DNA of 64,000 nt from assembly GCF_036323735.1 (NCBI RefSeq), contig NC_086024.1:58354924-58418923 (forward strand). Direction: 5' to 3'. Shown here one piece after another: positions 44,962-56,620 of this stretch (position 1 is the first letter of the stretch; each line of letters opens with the position of its first letter). Below the pieces are notes generated by a model that was not told the DNA's origin, did no database searches, and was given only the letters and a program-made list of their open reading frames with translations. This DNA is from Rattus norvegicus (taxonomy: Eukaryota > Chordata > Mammalia > Rodentia > Muridae). Both the position numbers and the translations under genes were made by a program.

Positions 44962-45114
44962 AGGTTGAATTGCTCCCCTTTACATGTCAGAATCCTTGTT
45001 CTTAGTACCTCAAATATTACCTTTACTCAAAAATAGAGACCTTAAAAGATTATATTAGTCATATTAGACAAGAATGGATCCCAACACCAATGTGATGATG
45101 GTATCTCTACAAAC
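44962..45114 (+). mobile_element. MLT1-type LTR, 5' half
   Basis: GGTTGAATTGCTCCCCTTTAC, CCTCAAATATTACCTTTACT and the CCAACACCAATGTGATGATG block fit the 5' half of an MLT1 LTR. The 3' half is at 51191-51365. Confidence 0.65.
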
Positions 45115-47121
45115 AGGAAAAATTGATTCTCACTCTAGCCAAAGAGGCAGGAAAGTTCCCCACAGATATTCACCTCTCTCTGTGTTCCTTCAAACACAAT
45201 CCACAAGTCTCACCAGCAGCTCTGTACCTACTCCAGCCTCCCTTCCCCTCCTTAGCCCCACCTCCAGTGAATCATACAGATCTTCCCCTTGAAACTACCC
45301 ACCCCTCACTCCTCTCATTCTCCCCTCACTCCAGCAGGCATTCTCTGGGAACCACCAGATCCAGGTAAGAAGCAGCCAGAGAAGCAGGTAGGCTAACTGG
45401 GACCTTCACCACTCCTTCAAATCCAAATCCCAGCATCATGCTCAGCCTGGTGGCAGACAACATGAAGCAGATACCCTGTCCTCTCTGCCCCAATGCCCAG
45501 GGGATCGCACAGCTCTTCCTGCACCACCTTCCTTCCCTCCACTCATCACGTTATCTCAGCACCCAGCTCCAGCAGGCATCCTTTGGAACACTTGCAGGCC
45601 ATGGTAGGAAAGCGAGTATCCTAACTGATGACCTTTGTCTCTCCCTCTTCTCCAAATCTAAATCCCCAGTCTCAGCCCCAGCTCTGAAGCAGACTCTGTT
45701 GTGGCCTCTCCTTACTCTGCCCCTATTCCCAGGGGACTGGGAAACCTGGTGGAACACCTTGTTTTTAATCTCTTCTGTGGACCATTTCCAGGCACCCAGT
45801 TCATCCCCATTCCAAAGTGTGAGTTCCCATTACCTAGAAACACATTTTACCTGGACTCCCCAATGGCCACAACTATCAAGATCGCAGAGGAATTTCTTAC
45901 CAGGCAACACACAGCAACCATACTCTCCTAAGAATCAGTGAGGGCAACAGAAACCAAGGAACAAACATCCAACAAAGACAAGACTAGATATCATCACCTA
46001 GAGTTATAATCTTTCAAAACCCAGAGACTTGGAGACAAGCATAAAAACAGAATTAATTACAGCCAAGAGAATGTGGTTCCACTAAACCCAGCAACCCTAC
46101 CACATTAGGCTCTATGAACTACAACATAGGTTAAACACAAGACAAGGACCTTAAAATATCCTTTATTAATATAATAGAGGTTTTTAAAAGAAAAATAGAT
46201 AAATCACTTTTAAAAATCTATGAAACCATAAAAAAAACAGTGGAAGAAAATTTTTAAAAATTAAGACAGGAAAATGGAAATAAAACCAGTAAAGAAATCA
46301 CAAACTGAGGGAATCCGGAGATGAAAAATAAAACCTAGATAAGAGAACAGGAACTACAGATGCAAGCCTCACCAACAGAATATAAGAAATGACAGAGAGA
46401 ATCTCAGCCATTGATAGAAAAAATAGATACATCAGTCAAAGAAAAATTTTCTAAGCCTGGCACCAAACATCTAGAAAATCTGGGACACACTATGGAAAGA
46501 CCAAATCTAGGAATAATAGGAATAGAAGAAGAAGAACCCAGCTCAAAGGCACAGAAAATACTTTCAACAACGTAATAGAAGAAAAAGAGTAACCTTAAGA
46601 AGGAACTGTCTATAAAGATAAAAGAAGCTTACAGAACATGAGTAGACTGGACAGGAAAAGAAATTACCCTTCACATATAATAATTAAAATACTAACTGTA
46701 CAGAACAAAGAAAGAATAGGAAAAGCTACAAAGGAAAAAGACCAAGTAATATATAAAGGCAGAGACATATTACTCAAAAACCAGAAGGGCCTGGATAGAT
46801 GTTCTACAAAGTCTAAAAGACCACAGATGCCAGCCCAGACTACTATAACCAGTAAAAATTCAGTCACAACAAATGGAGAAAAATCAGATATTCCACGATA
46901 AAACCAAATTCAAGCAATTATCTATCTATAAATTCAACCCTACAGAAGTCAGTAGAAGTAAACACATATATTATGTTATTATCCAAATGAAGCTAACAGA
47001 TATTTACTGATCATTTCACCCAAACACTAAAGAATATACCTTCTTCTCTGCACCTCATGAAAGCTTCTCCAAAATTGACCACATATTTGGGCACAAAGCA
47101 CGTCTCAACAGATACAAGAAA
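45115..47121 (+). mobile_element. Old L1, part 1: 5' UTR monomers, ORF1, start of ORF2
   Basis: The 5' UTR at about 45120-45930 contains roughly 230-bp repeated units. ORF1 spans about 46100-46990 (SRLDRKRNYPSHIIIK at 46638-46690) with frameshifts. ORF2 endonuclease reads APHESFSKIDHIFGHKARL at 47050-47105 and is cut at 47121. Confidence 0.85.
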
Positions 47122-47616
47122 AGATGCTCCAATATTCAACAAAGACACATGCTCCACTATGTTCATAGCAGCCTTATTTATAATAACCAGAAGCTGGAAA
47201 CAATCTAGATGCCCTTCAACAGAGGAATGGATACAGAAAATGTGGTACATTTACACAATGGAGTACTACTCAGCTATCAAAAACAATGACTTCATGAAAT
47301 TCATAGTCAAATAGATTGAACTAGAAAATATCATCCTGAGTGAGGTAACTCAATCACAGAAAAACACACATGGTACGCAGTCACTGAGAAATGGATATTA
47401 GCCCAAAAGCTCGAACTACTCAAGATACAATCCACAGACCACATGAAGCTTAAGAAAAAGGATGACCAAAGTGTGGATGCTTCACTCCTTCTTAAAAAGT
47501 GGAACAATAATATTCATAGGAGAGGATATGGAGGCAAAGTTTGGAGCAGATACTAAAGGAATGGCCATTCAGAGCCTGCCCTACATGTGGCATGCATGCA
47601 TACATACATACATACA

Positions 47617-47652
<36 letters not shown>

Positions 47653-48165
47653 TCCACCAAAACTAGATAAGATTGATTGATGAAGCTAAGAAGTGCATGC
47701 TGACAGGAACCGGAGAAACACAGCCAGAGCATGTCAAATACAGAGGCGAATGCTAGCAGCAAACCATTGAACTGAGAACAGATCCCCATTGGAGGAATAG
47801 AGGAAGGATTGAAAGAGCTTATGGGGCTTGCAACCCCATAAGAACAACAATGCCAAACAACCAGATCTACCAGGGATTAAACCACTACCCAAAGACTACA
47901 CATGGACTGACCTGTGGCTCCAGCTGCATATGTAGCAGAGGATGGCCTTGTTGGGGCACCAATGGAAGGAGAAGCCCTTGGTCTTGCCAAGGCTGGACCC
48001 CCAGTGTAAGAGAATGTTGGGAGGGCGAAAGGGGGGTTGGATGGGGAGGGGAACACTCTTATAGAAGAAGGGGAGGGGTGGGATAGGGGGTTTATAGAAG
48101 GTAAACTAGGAAAGGGAATAAGATTTGAAATGTAAATTTTAAAAAATCCAATAAAAGAAAAAGAA
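47122..48165 (+). mobile_element. Younger L1 3' end, nested in the old L1
   Basis: ORF2 C-terminus (TCSTMFIAALFIITRSWKQ, STEEWIQKMWYIYTMEYYSA) is at 47150-47330. The 3' UTR follows to GAAATGTAAATTTTAAAAAATCC at about 48150. It carries a (CATA)n tract at 47598-47645. Confidence 0.88.
47598..47652 (+). repeat. (CATA)n microsatellite in L1 3' UTR
   Basis: About 12 CATA units ending in TATATATATCC. Confidence 0.95.
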
Positions 48166-50150
48166 AATTGAAAGTATTCCTTGTGTCCTGTATGACCACC
48201 ATATATTAAAGCCATGACAGAAACAACAGAAAGCTTACAAACTCATGGAAACTGAAGAACTCCCTACTAAATGAAAAATGGGTTAAGACAGAAATAAGGA
48301 AAGAAAGTAAAGACTTTCTAGAATTTATTGAATTCAATAAATATGCAACAAGCCAAGCTTATGAGACACAGTGAGGGTAATGGTAAGAGACAAGGTCATA
48401 GCATGAAGTTCCTAGATTTAAAAAAAATGGAGAATTTTTATACTAGTCATTTCACAGCACACATGAAAACACTAGATCAAAAAGAAGTAAGCACACCCAA
48501 GAGGAATAAATGGCAAGAAATAATCAAACTCAGGGATGAAATCAATAAAGTAGAAACAAAGAAAAGATACAAAAAAAAACCCCAATGAAACAAAAGTTCG
48601 TTCTTTGAGATAATCAATAAGATTGACAAACCTTTATCCAAATGAATGGAATTAGAAACAAAAGGGGGGTTATCACAACAGACATGGAGAAAATCCAGAG
48701 AATTGTAAAATTACAAAAATCTGCACCAAATTAAAAGAATTAAAATACATGGATAGTTTTCTCAATACATATCAACCTACCAAAGTAAAATCAAGACCAG
48801 AGAAGAGATTTAAACAGACCTATGACCTCTACTGAAATAGAAGCATTAAAAGTCTACCTATCAAAAAGCCTGGGGCCAGATAGTTTTAGTGCAGAATTCT
48901 CAGAGTCTTTGAAAGAACAGTTAACGCCAATACTATCAATTTATTCCACAGAATAGAAACAGGAGCCTTGCCAGTTTGCTGTAAGAGGCCATAGTCACCC
49001 TGATACCCAAACCACATAAAGACCCAACAAAGAAAGAGAATTACAGGTCAATTTCCCTTATGAGCATAAATGAAAAAAATCTCAATTAAATTATTGCAAA
49101 CAAAATCTAAGAACACAACAAAAATATCATCCCCCATTATTAAATAGGTTTCACTGCAGAGAGGCAGGGATAGTTCAACATCTGAAACAATATATAAACA
49201 AACAGAAAGATTAAAAAACCACATGATTATCACATTGGAGGCAAAAAAAAAGCCTTTAACAAATCTAATACCTCTTCATGATAAATGTCTGGGAGAGATT
49301 AGGGACATAGCTATATATAATGAAGGCAATTTACAGCAAGCTCATAGCCAATATCAACTTAAATGAAGAGAAACTCAAAGCAATTCCACTAAAATCATGA
49401 TCCAGACAAAGTTGTCCACTCCCTTCATATCTATTCTTTATCACACATAAAGTTTTAGCTAGAACAGTAAGTCAAGAACAAAGGAGATCAAGAGGATACA
49501 CATTTGAAAGAAATATATATGCATATGACATGCCATATATATGCAGATGATATGATAATATACATAAAAGATCCTAAAAAATTCACCAGGAAACTCCTAC
49601 AGCTGATATATGATTTCAGCAAAGTATCTGGATTAAAAACTTGGCTGACAAAAATCACCAGCTCTCCTTTATATAAATGACAAATGGACTGAGAAAGAAA
49701 TAAGGGAAACAACACCTTTCACAATAGCCTCAAATAATATAAAGTATCTTGGGGTAACTGAAATCATGCAAGTGAAAGACTTGTGTAATAAAATCTTTAA
49801 GATATTGGAGAAGGAAATTGAAGAAAATATCAGAAGATGGAGATATTCCCCCATGTTCTCCACAAACCAATACTAAGTCCACATTGCTGGAGACAATACC
49901 TCATTGAACATGGAGAAATTGAGCTGGAGCCTATATAGAGCCTTCGCCTCTGTGTGCTAGCATCTTTAATACAGAAACACACTCTGAAAGCTACCGAAGG
50001 AGAAATGTAAACACCAACACACCTTCAAGTCCTTTGATCTGTGATGGTATCATACCTGCAAGATCTGCTATTGCAGTCATGGCACAAAGCTTGGGGGAGG
50101 AGCCAAGGAACACCTGATTTGACCTAAGGCCACCTCCACAAGATGACACT
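48166..50150 (+). mobile_element. Old L1, part 2: ORF2 continued, deleted C-terminus, 3' UTR
   Basis: The endonuclease frame resumes at IESIPCVLYDHH and continues through RT (LYADDMIIYI near 49540) to a break near 49860, after the RRWRYSPMFS segment. Sequence then switches to 3' UTR (GCACAAAGCTTGGGGGAGG), so about 1.2-1.3 kb of ORF2 is missing. Confidence 0.85.
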
Positions 50151-50317
50151 GAAAAGATGGCTCAGCGGTTAAGAGCACTGCTGTTCTCCCAGAGGTCCTG
50201 AGTTCAATTCCCAGAAAACAAACACATTGTAACTCACAACCATCTATAATGAGATCTAATGCCCTCTTCCGGCATGCAGGTGTACATGCAGATATAGCAT
50301 GCATAGGTATGACATAG

Positions 50318-50359
<42 letters not shown>

Positions 50360-50377
50360 TAATAAATCTTTTTTTAA
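50151..50377 (+). mobile_element. B2 SINE with (ACAG)n, nested in L1 3' UTR
   Basis: AAAAGATGGCTCAGCGGTTA and AGAGGTCCTGAGTTCAATTC mark the B2. An ACAG tetranucleotide run is at 50318-50360. The flanking duplication AAGATGACA is at 50140-50148 and 50378-50386. Confidence 0.93.
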
Positions 50378-51190
50378 AAGATGACATACTCGAGACTGCT
50401 TGGTTGACCACGAATCTGAGTCTTGTCAAGCCGGGGACCTAGGGCAAAACCAAACACTACTGTTTCAAACAACCACAATAACAACAAAGGAAGTAATACA
50501 ATGATCCCTGATGATATTACCCATAGATCTGTGTCTTGCTCAGCCATCATAAGAGAAGCTTCCTCTGCAGCCAATGAGAATAGAGACCCCCAGAACTGGA
50601 CAACATGCAGAAAATGAGGAACCTTTAAACAATCAGGGGTACATGGGATGTCTCCATCAAATCCCTCCCCTCAGGGTACATTGCATACTTTTCTGCAAGG
50701 GAACCTCCCTGGGGAAATAAATAACTCTTAAGCGTGGACTGCTTGCCCAACAGTAATTGTCCCCCACAAAATGAACTCAATGGCATCTTTGGAGGTCCCT
50801 TGTCTCATAATGCCATGTCAAAGCTTGTTCTCTTCTTACTATTATTTTATCTCATTCATATTGTTTCTTCTCTCTTTGCAGATGCTTTGCATATTTATTA
50901 TGGTTGCCAGCTTAGTGTTTAGGTGGGATTCCTGAGTGTGCAAATGATAGGATTTCTGTCTCTTGTGCCTTCTCTTCCGCTCCTCTCTTTCTATTTGGTT
51001 TTCCCTGCTCCATCCTCTGTGTCAGTTTTTGTTTATCTTGTTTATGTTAGTATTATTTTTTAGAAGCCTGTTTGGTTTCTAATGAAAGACAGAAAGGGGG
51101 TGGATTCAGACAGGAGAAGAGGCAGGGTTGGGGGGGTAGAGGGAAGGAAACCATAATCAGAATGTATTATGTGGAAAAAATCAATTTTCA
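50378..51190 (+). mobile_element. Old L1, part 3: rest of 3' UTR
   Basis: It continues the 3' UTR (CACTACTGTTTCAAACAACC, AGAGAAGCTTCCTCTGCAG) to a 3' end at about 51190 (AACCATAATCAGAATG, then AATAAAAGG). Confidence 0.8.
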
Positions 51191-51365
51191 ATAAAAGGTA
51201 GATGTTTGGGTATAAAGACATCCACACAGAGAAAGAATCTCAACATCTCAGTCAGAGACCTCCAGTCTCCAGCACTGTGAGTCAAAAAATTGTTACTAAA
51301 GCCATCCAGTTTGTGGTGCTTTGCTATGACAACCCTAGAAAACTAACACATCTGATTATCCCTCC
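51191..51365 (+). mobile_element. MLT1-type LTR, 3' half
   Basis: GACATCCACACAGAGAAAGA, CCAGCACTGTGAGTC and GCCATCCAGTTTGTGGTGCT are MLT1-like. It resumes where 44962-45114 stops. Confidence 0.65.
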
Positions 51366-51909
51366 CAGGTCCAAACTGCAGTTTCCACAATGGGTAAGGA
51401 AATCCCAAAACTTCCCATGATGCATTTTGAAAGAAGACTTGATACAGTAAAGCAGCCATGTCTCACAATAAGTTTGTCAGATTCTATTTCTATCCTCCAC
51501 ATGCCTTTCTGCTCCGTTTTACATTATTGCTGGACCCCAGGTTAAATTAATAAAGTTCATGAAATATGTAAGGCCAATGCTGTGGTTTCAACTCAGAACC
51601 AAAAGTAATTCCAGGGGAGTAGCTGGTTACTCCAGATGTTAGATGCAACATTGACCCTTACTATGTTCCAGGCACAATGGTGAAGTCTTCGAGCAGATTA
51701 ATATATTGGTATGTTTGTTTCAGTGGGAAATGGTGCTAACCTCTTAGCTTGGGAGTGAGTGGGAACTTGTCACTTGGTTCAAAGGTCACTAATGAGCACC
51801 TTAGTGGATTTAAACTCAAATCCAGCAAATGTAGATTCTGTGTTCATGTACTCAACTTCATAGTATTCTGCTTTTGACTTGTGTGATAGGAGAAATATAA
51901 GATAAATAA
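51366..51909. other. Unique DNA, no gene seen
   Basis: No repeat or exon is recognised. Confidence 0.4.
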
Positions 51910-52104
51910 ACTGATGTTGTATGTGTACATGTGCAAATACATGCACATATGTGTATACATATGCAGTTGCCTGTGGAGGTCAGAAAAGGCACTATGTCCA
52001 CTGGACCTGGGATCATAGGTGGTTATGACCCTCCTAGTGTGAGTGTTGGGAACTGAATCTGGGTCTTAGGAATACCTATAACTCGAAAGGCATATCTCCA
52101 GCCC
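51910..52104 (-). mobile_element. B2/B3-type SINE
   Basis: The plus strand shows GCCTGTGGAGGTCAGAAAAG, GTTGGGAACTGAATCTGGGT and GGCATATCTCCAGCCC, a complement of B2-type elements. Confidence 0.75.
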
Positions 52105-52344
52105 ACTCATTACCTTCTCCTAGGTCTTTTCCAAGTCATGCCTGTCAAATTGTCTTCTTTTAGTGTCGGAGCCTCTTTCCTCTACAAACTCACTGTCCTT
52201 ACATGGAAATGTCTGCTTTCTTCAGTCCTGTTGCTTTCCTTGGTCTATCAAGCCATCTGCCCTTTGCCCACCATTTCTTAAAAGGGATTAGAACAATCAG
52301 TAGACTAACCCTCCTCCAGAGATTGTGATCAATGATGTTTTCCT

Positions 52345-54350
52345 TATTTTTTATTGAATGTTTTTTTATTACTAACATTTCAAATGTTATCCCCTTTCCT
52401 GGTTTCATGTCCATAAATCCCCTATTCCAACCCCTCTCCCCCTTCTTCTATGAGGGTGATCCCCCACCTAACCACTCACCCCTTCCCACCTCCCTGCTCT
52501 GACATTCTCCTACACTGGGGCATCTAGCCTTGGGAGGACCAAGGGTTTCTCCTCCCACTGGTGCCCAAAAAGGCCATCCTCTGTTACATATGCAGCTGGA
52601 GCCATGGATCTGTCCATGTGTACTATTTCAGCAGTGGTTTAGTCCCTGGGAGCTCTGTTTGGTTAGTATTGTTGTTCTTATGGGGTTGCAAGCCCCTTCA
52701 GCTCCTTCCATCCTTTCTCTGACTCCTTCAATGGGAACCCCGTTCTCAGTTCAGTGGTTTGCTGCAAGCTCTATCATTCCTCTATCATGCTTTGGTAGAA
52801 CCTCTCAAGAGACAGCTCTATCAGGCTCCTGTCAGCATACACTTCTTGGTATCAGCAATATTGTCTGGGTTTGGTGGTTGTACGTATATTGGGTGGATCC
52901 CCAGGTGGAGCAGTTTCTGGATGGCCTTTCCTTCAGTCTCTGCTCCAAACTTTGTCTCCATATTTTCTCCTATATTTTTGTTCCCCCTTCTAAGGACTGA
53001 AACATCCACACTTTAGTTGTCCTTCTTCTTGAGCTTTATGTGGTCTGTGGATTGTATCTTAGGTAATCTAAGTTATCAGGCTAATACCCACTTATCAGTG
53101 AATGTGTTTTCTAGTTCCATCGATTTGCTTATGAATTTCATGAAGTCATTGTTTTTGATAACTGAGTACTACTCCATTGTATAAATGTAGCACATTTTCT
53201 GTATCCATTCCTCTGTTGAGAGACATTTGGTCTTTCCAGCTTCTGGCTATTATAAATAAGGCTGCTATGAACATAGTGGAGCACGTGTCTTTGTTATATG
53301 TTGGAGCATCTTTTGGGTATATGCCTAGGAGTGGTATAGCTGTGTCCTCAGGTAGTACTATGTCCAATTTTCTGAGGAACCTCCAGACTGATTTCCAAAG
53401 TGGTTGTACCAGTCTGCAATCCCACCAACAATGGATTCTTTCTCCAATGGATAGTTCCTCTTTCTCCACATCCTCACCAGCATCTGCTGTCACCTGAGTA
53501 TTTGATCTTAGTCATTCTGACTGGTATGAGGTGGAATCTCAGGGTTGTTTTGATTTGCATTTTCCTGATGACTAAGGATGTTGAACATTTCTTTACGTGC
53601 TTCTTAGCCATTTGATATTCCTCAACTGAGAATTCTTTGTCTAGCTTTGTACCCCATTTTAACAGGGTTATTTGTCTCTCTGGAGTCTAGCTTCTTGAGT
53701 TCTTTGTATATATTGAATATTAGCCCTCTATCAGATGTAGGATTGGTAAAGATCTTTTCCCAATCTGTTGGTTGCTATTTTGTCCTAATGACAGTGTCCT
53801 TTGCTTTATAGAAGCTTTGTAATTTTATGAAGTCCCATTTGTTGATTTCTGATTTTAGAGCATAAGCCATTGGTATTCTGTTCAGGAAATTTTCCACAGT
53901 GCCCATGTATTCAAGGCTCTTCCCCACTTTTTCTTCTATTAGTTTGAGTGTATCTGGTTTGATGTGGTGTCCTTGATCCAGTTGGACTTGAGCTTTGTAC
54001 AGGGTGATAAGAATAGATAGATTTGCATTCTTCTACATGCTGACTGCCAGTTGAACCAGCACCATTTGTTGAAAATGCTATCTTTTTTCCACTGGATAGT
54101 TTTAGCTCCTTTGTCAAAGATCAAGTGACCATAGGTGTGTAGGTTCATTTCAAGGTCTTCAATTCTATTTCATTGATCTACCTGCCTGTCTCTGTACCAA
54201 TACCATACACTTTTTATCACTATTGTTCTTTAATACAGCTTGAGGTCAGGGATGATCATTTCCTAAGTTCTTTTATTGTTGAGAATAGTTTTCACTATCG
54301 TGGGATTTTTGTTATTCCAAATTAATTTGCTAATTACTCTTTCTAATAAT
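52345..54350 (-). mobile_element. L1 LINE, ORF2 C-terminal half plus 3' UTR
   Basis: The 3' UTR is about 53090-52345 and the ORF2 C-terminal half is 54350-53090 (minus strand; WKKDSIFNKWCWFNWQSACR near 54045-54100; GIYPKDAPTYNKDTCSTMF near 53270-53330). Frameshifted and truncated. The 3' end is at a T-run (52345-52370). Confidence 0.92.
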
Positions 54351-54446
54351 TCCCTGCTTGCTCCTGGTTTGTTGTTGCTCCTGTTTGTTTTTAAGACAGA
54401 GTTGTTGTTTTTTTATTAATCAATTATGTTTCTTTAAAGTATTCCT

Positions 54447-55711
54447 TTTTTGTGGGTTCAGCAAACTTTATTGATGGTATTCAAGAGAGTGGGGAGGGCT
54501 CCCTAGGCCCCTCCTGTTATTATGGAAGTCTGAGATGGAATTGTGAGGGAGATGCTCAGTTTTGGGGGCCAAATTGGCCCCAACTGAGGGCCTCTCTCTT
54601 GCTCTCAGTAACCTTGCTGGGCTGGGGTGGGTGGTCCAGGGTTTCTTACTCCTTAGAGGCCTTATAGGCCATGAGGTCCACCACCCTGTTGTTGTAGTCA
54701 TATTCATTGTCATACCAGGAAATGAGTTTGACAAAGCTGTCATTGAGAGCCATGCCAGCCCCAGCATCAAAGGTGGAAGAGTAGGAGTTGCTGTTGAAGT
54801 CACAGGAGACAACCTGATCCTCAGTGTAGCTCAGGATGCCCTTTAGTGGGCCCTCAGATGTCTGCTCCACCACCTTCTTGATGTCATCATACTTGGCAGG
54901 TTTTGCCAGGTGGCATGTCAGATCCACAACGGATACATTGGGGGTAGGAACACAGAAGGCCATGCCAGTGAGTTCATCTTGGGATGACCTTGCCCACAGC
55001 CTTGGCAGCACGAGTGGATGCAGGGATAATGTTCTGGGCTGCCCCACAGCCATCATACCACAACTTTCCAGAGGAGCCATCCACAGTCTTCTGAGTGGCA
55101 GTGATGGCAGTGTGGTCATGAGCCCTTCCACGATGCCAAAGTAGTTATGGGTGACCTTGGCCAGAGGGGCTAAGCAGTTGGTGGTGCAGGATGCATTGCT
55201 GACAATCTTGAGGGAGTTGTCATATTTCTCCATGGTTCACACCCACCACAAACATGGGGGCATCAGCCGAAGGGGCAGAGATGATGACACTTTTGGCCCC
55301 ACTCTTCAAGTGAGGCCCAACCTTCTCCACGGTGGTGAAGACACCACTAGACTCCACAACATACTTAGCACCAGCATCGCCCCCTTGATGTTAAAAGGCT
55401 CTCATTCCTGGAAGATGGTGACGGGCTTCTCATTGATGAGAAGCTTCCCATTGTCAGCCTTGACTGTACCATTTAATTTGCCATGGGTAGAGTCATACTG
55501 GAATATTTAGACCATGTAGTTGAGGTCAATGAAGGGGTGGTTGAGGTCAACAATCTCCAGTTTGCCAGATGCAGAGGAGGCAGCCCTGGTAACCAGGCGC
55601 CCAATACGGCCAAATCCGTTCACACCGACCTTCACCATCTTGTCTATGGGACAAGGCTGGCACTGCAGGAGAAGGCGCAGCTGTCTCTGCAACAGGGAGG
55701 AGCAGAGAGCC
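54447..55711 (-). pseudogene. GAPDH processed pseudogene
   Basis: The minus strand carries an intronless GAPDH copy: 5' UTR to about 55711, start codon at 55636-55638 (MVKVGVNGFGRIGRLVTRAA), stop TAA at 54646-54648 (ASKE end), and 3' UTR to AATAAAGTTTGCTGAACCCA plus a short A-tail at about 54446-54452. Breaks include an early stop just after LNYMV, a second stop after IFQE, an added base at VNH (frameshift), and a shifted stretch after IVEGLMTT that returns to frame at LTGMAF. The catalytic SCTTNC remains. Flanks TCTTTAAAGTATTC (54431-54444) and TCTTTAAAAATATTC (55712-55726) look like an aged target-site duplication. A 195-codon downstream frame remains open but is not expected to act. Confidence 0.97.
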
Positions 55712-55726
55712 TCTTTAAAAATATTC

Positions 55727-56417
55727 TTAACATCAGAAAATTTTAAGGGGAATTTTTTAAAAACCAGTAAACAACCAATTTGATTTTCCTATTCTAGCCA
55801 TATAAGCCAGGTGGAGGTTGTAAGGAAAATGCTCTAAAGCGTCACTGTCAAAGAGAACAGAAAACTGCCACCCACGGATAAATTGCCACAGTAAAGTAAC
55901 TGCAGCATGGCTCTGTCACTCATACCAGACAACCCCAAATAAATACCTTATGAAACGAATTAAAATCTATCAAAACCACTTAAATATTTAAATGCAAAAA
56001 TCTCGATTTTCCTTCGGTTGGGCTAAAAACCACCACAGACTACAGTCAGGGTTCCAGGGAGACCGAGTGGAATGTTTAAGCTTAGGCCAGCCAACAGAGC
56101 CCTCAACTTTCAATAGAATCATTTACTCAGGTATACCGTAAATAAAGACTGCGGCCACACAGCAAGCAAAAGGCAGTTGGCAAGTGAAATTTCTATAAGC
56201 TCATGAAAACAATACTGCCCAAACTGCAGATGGAAAAGGAGAGACATGCCTGCTCATCTTCAGTCGGTGCGGGGTGTCAAACAATCGTTACTTCCCCGTT
56301 GATGGGCGGGGCTGGCGGGTCCTGTCCACTGTGACAACTGGAGGACTTTCTAGGAAGGTTGGAACGTCTCAGTTAGGAGGCCTCAGTAGGAAGAGGAGCC
56401 AGTGATCAGAGTTTTAT
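55727..56417. other. Unique DNA with a small GC-rich patch
   Basis: At 56300-56330 a GATGGGCGGGGCTGGCGGGT segment contains a GC box. Otherwise no gene, exon or repeat is recognised. Confidence 0.45.
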
Positions 56418-56620
56418 GACCCCTAGGTTAGTCTTGAACTTACTACGTAGCTGCAGATGACCTTGAATTTCTAACCTTCCTGCATCTGGGCCAGCGTGCT
56501 GAGATTACAGGTGCACACCACCACACCCAGTTTATGCAGTGGTAGGGATCGAACTCAAGGCTTCATGCATTCTAGGCAAATACCTACCAAGTAAACTATA
56601 TCCGCTGACTCCATGCTTAG
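56418..56620 (-). mobile_element. B4-family (B1 + ID) SINE
   Basis: The plus strand shows the B1 complement (GTGCTGAGATTACAGGTGCA) followed by the ID complement (GGGATCGAACTCAAGGCTTC, CTAGGCAAATACCTACCAAG). Confidence 0.8.

Noticed and set aside
45438..45941. 167-codon plus-strand frame
   Set aside because: It falls in the repeated 5' UTR units of an L1; proline/serine-rich composition reflects that sequence.
54562..55510. Plus-strand frames of 94-119 codons
   Set aside because: They are antisense shadows of the GAPDH pseudogene.
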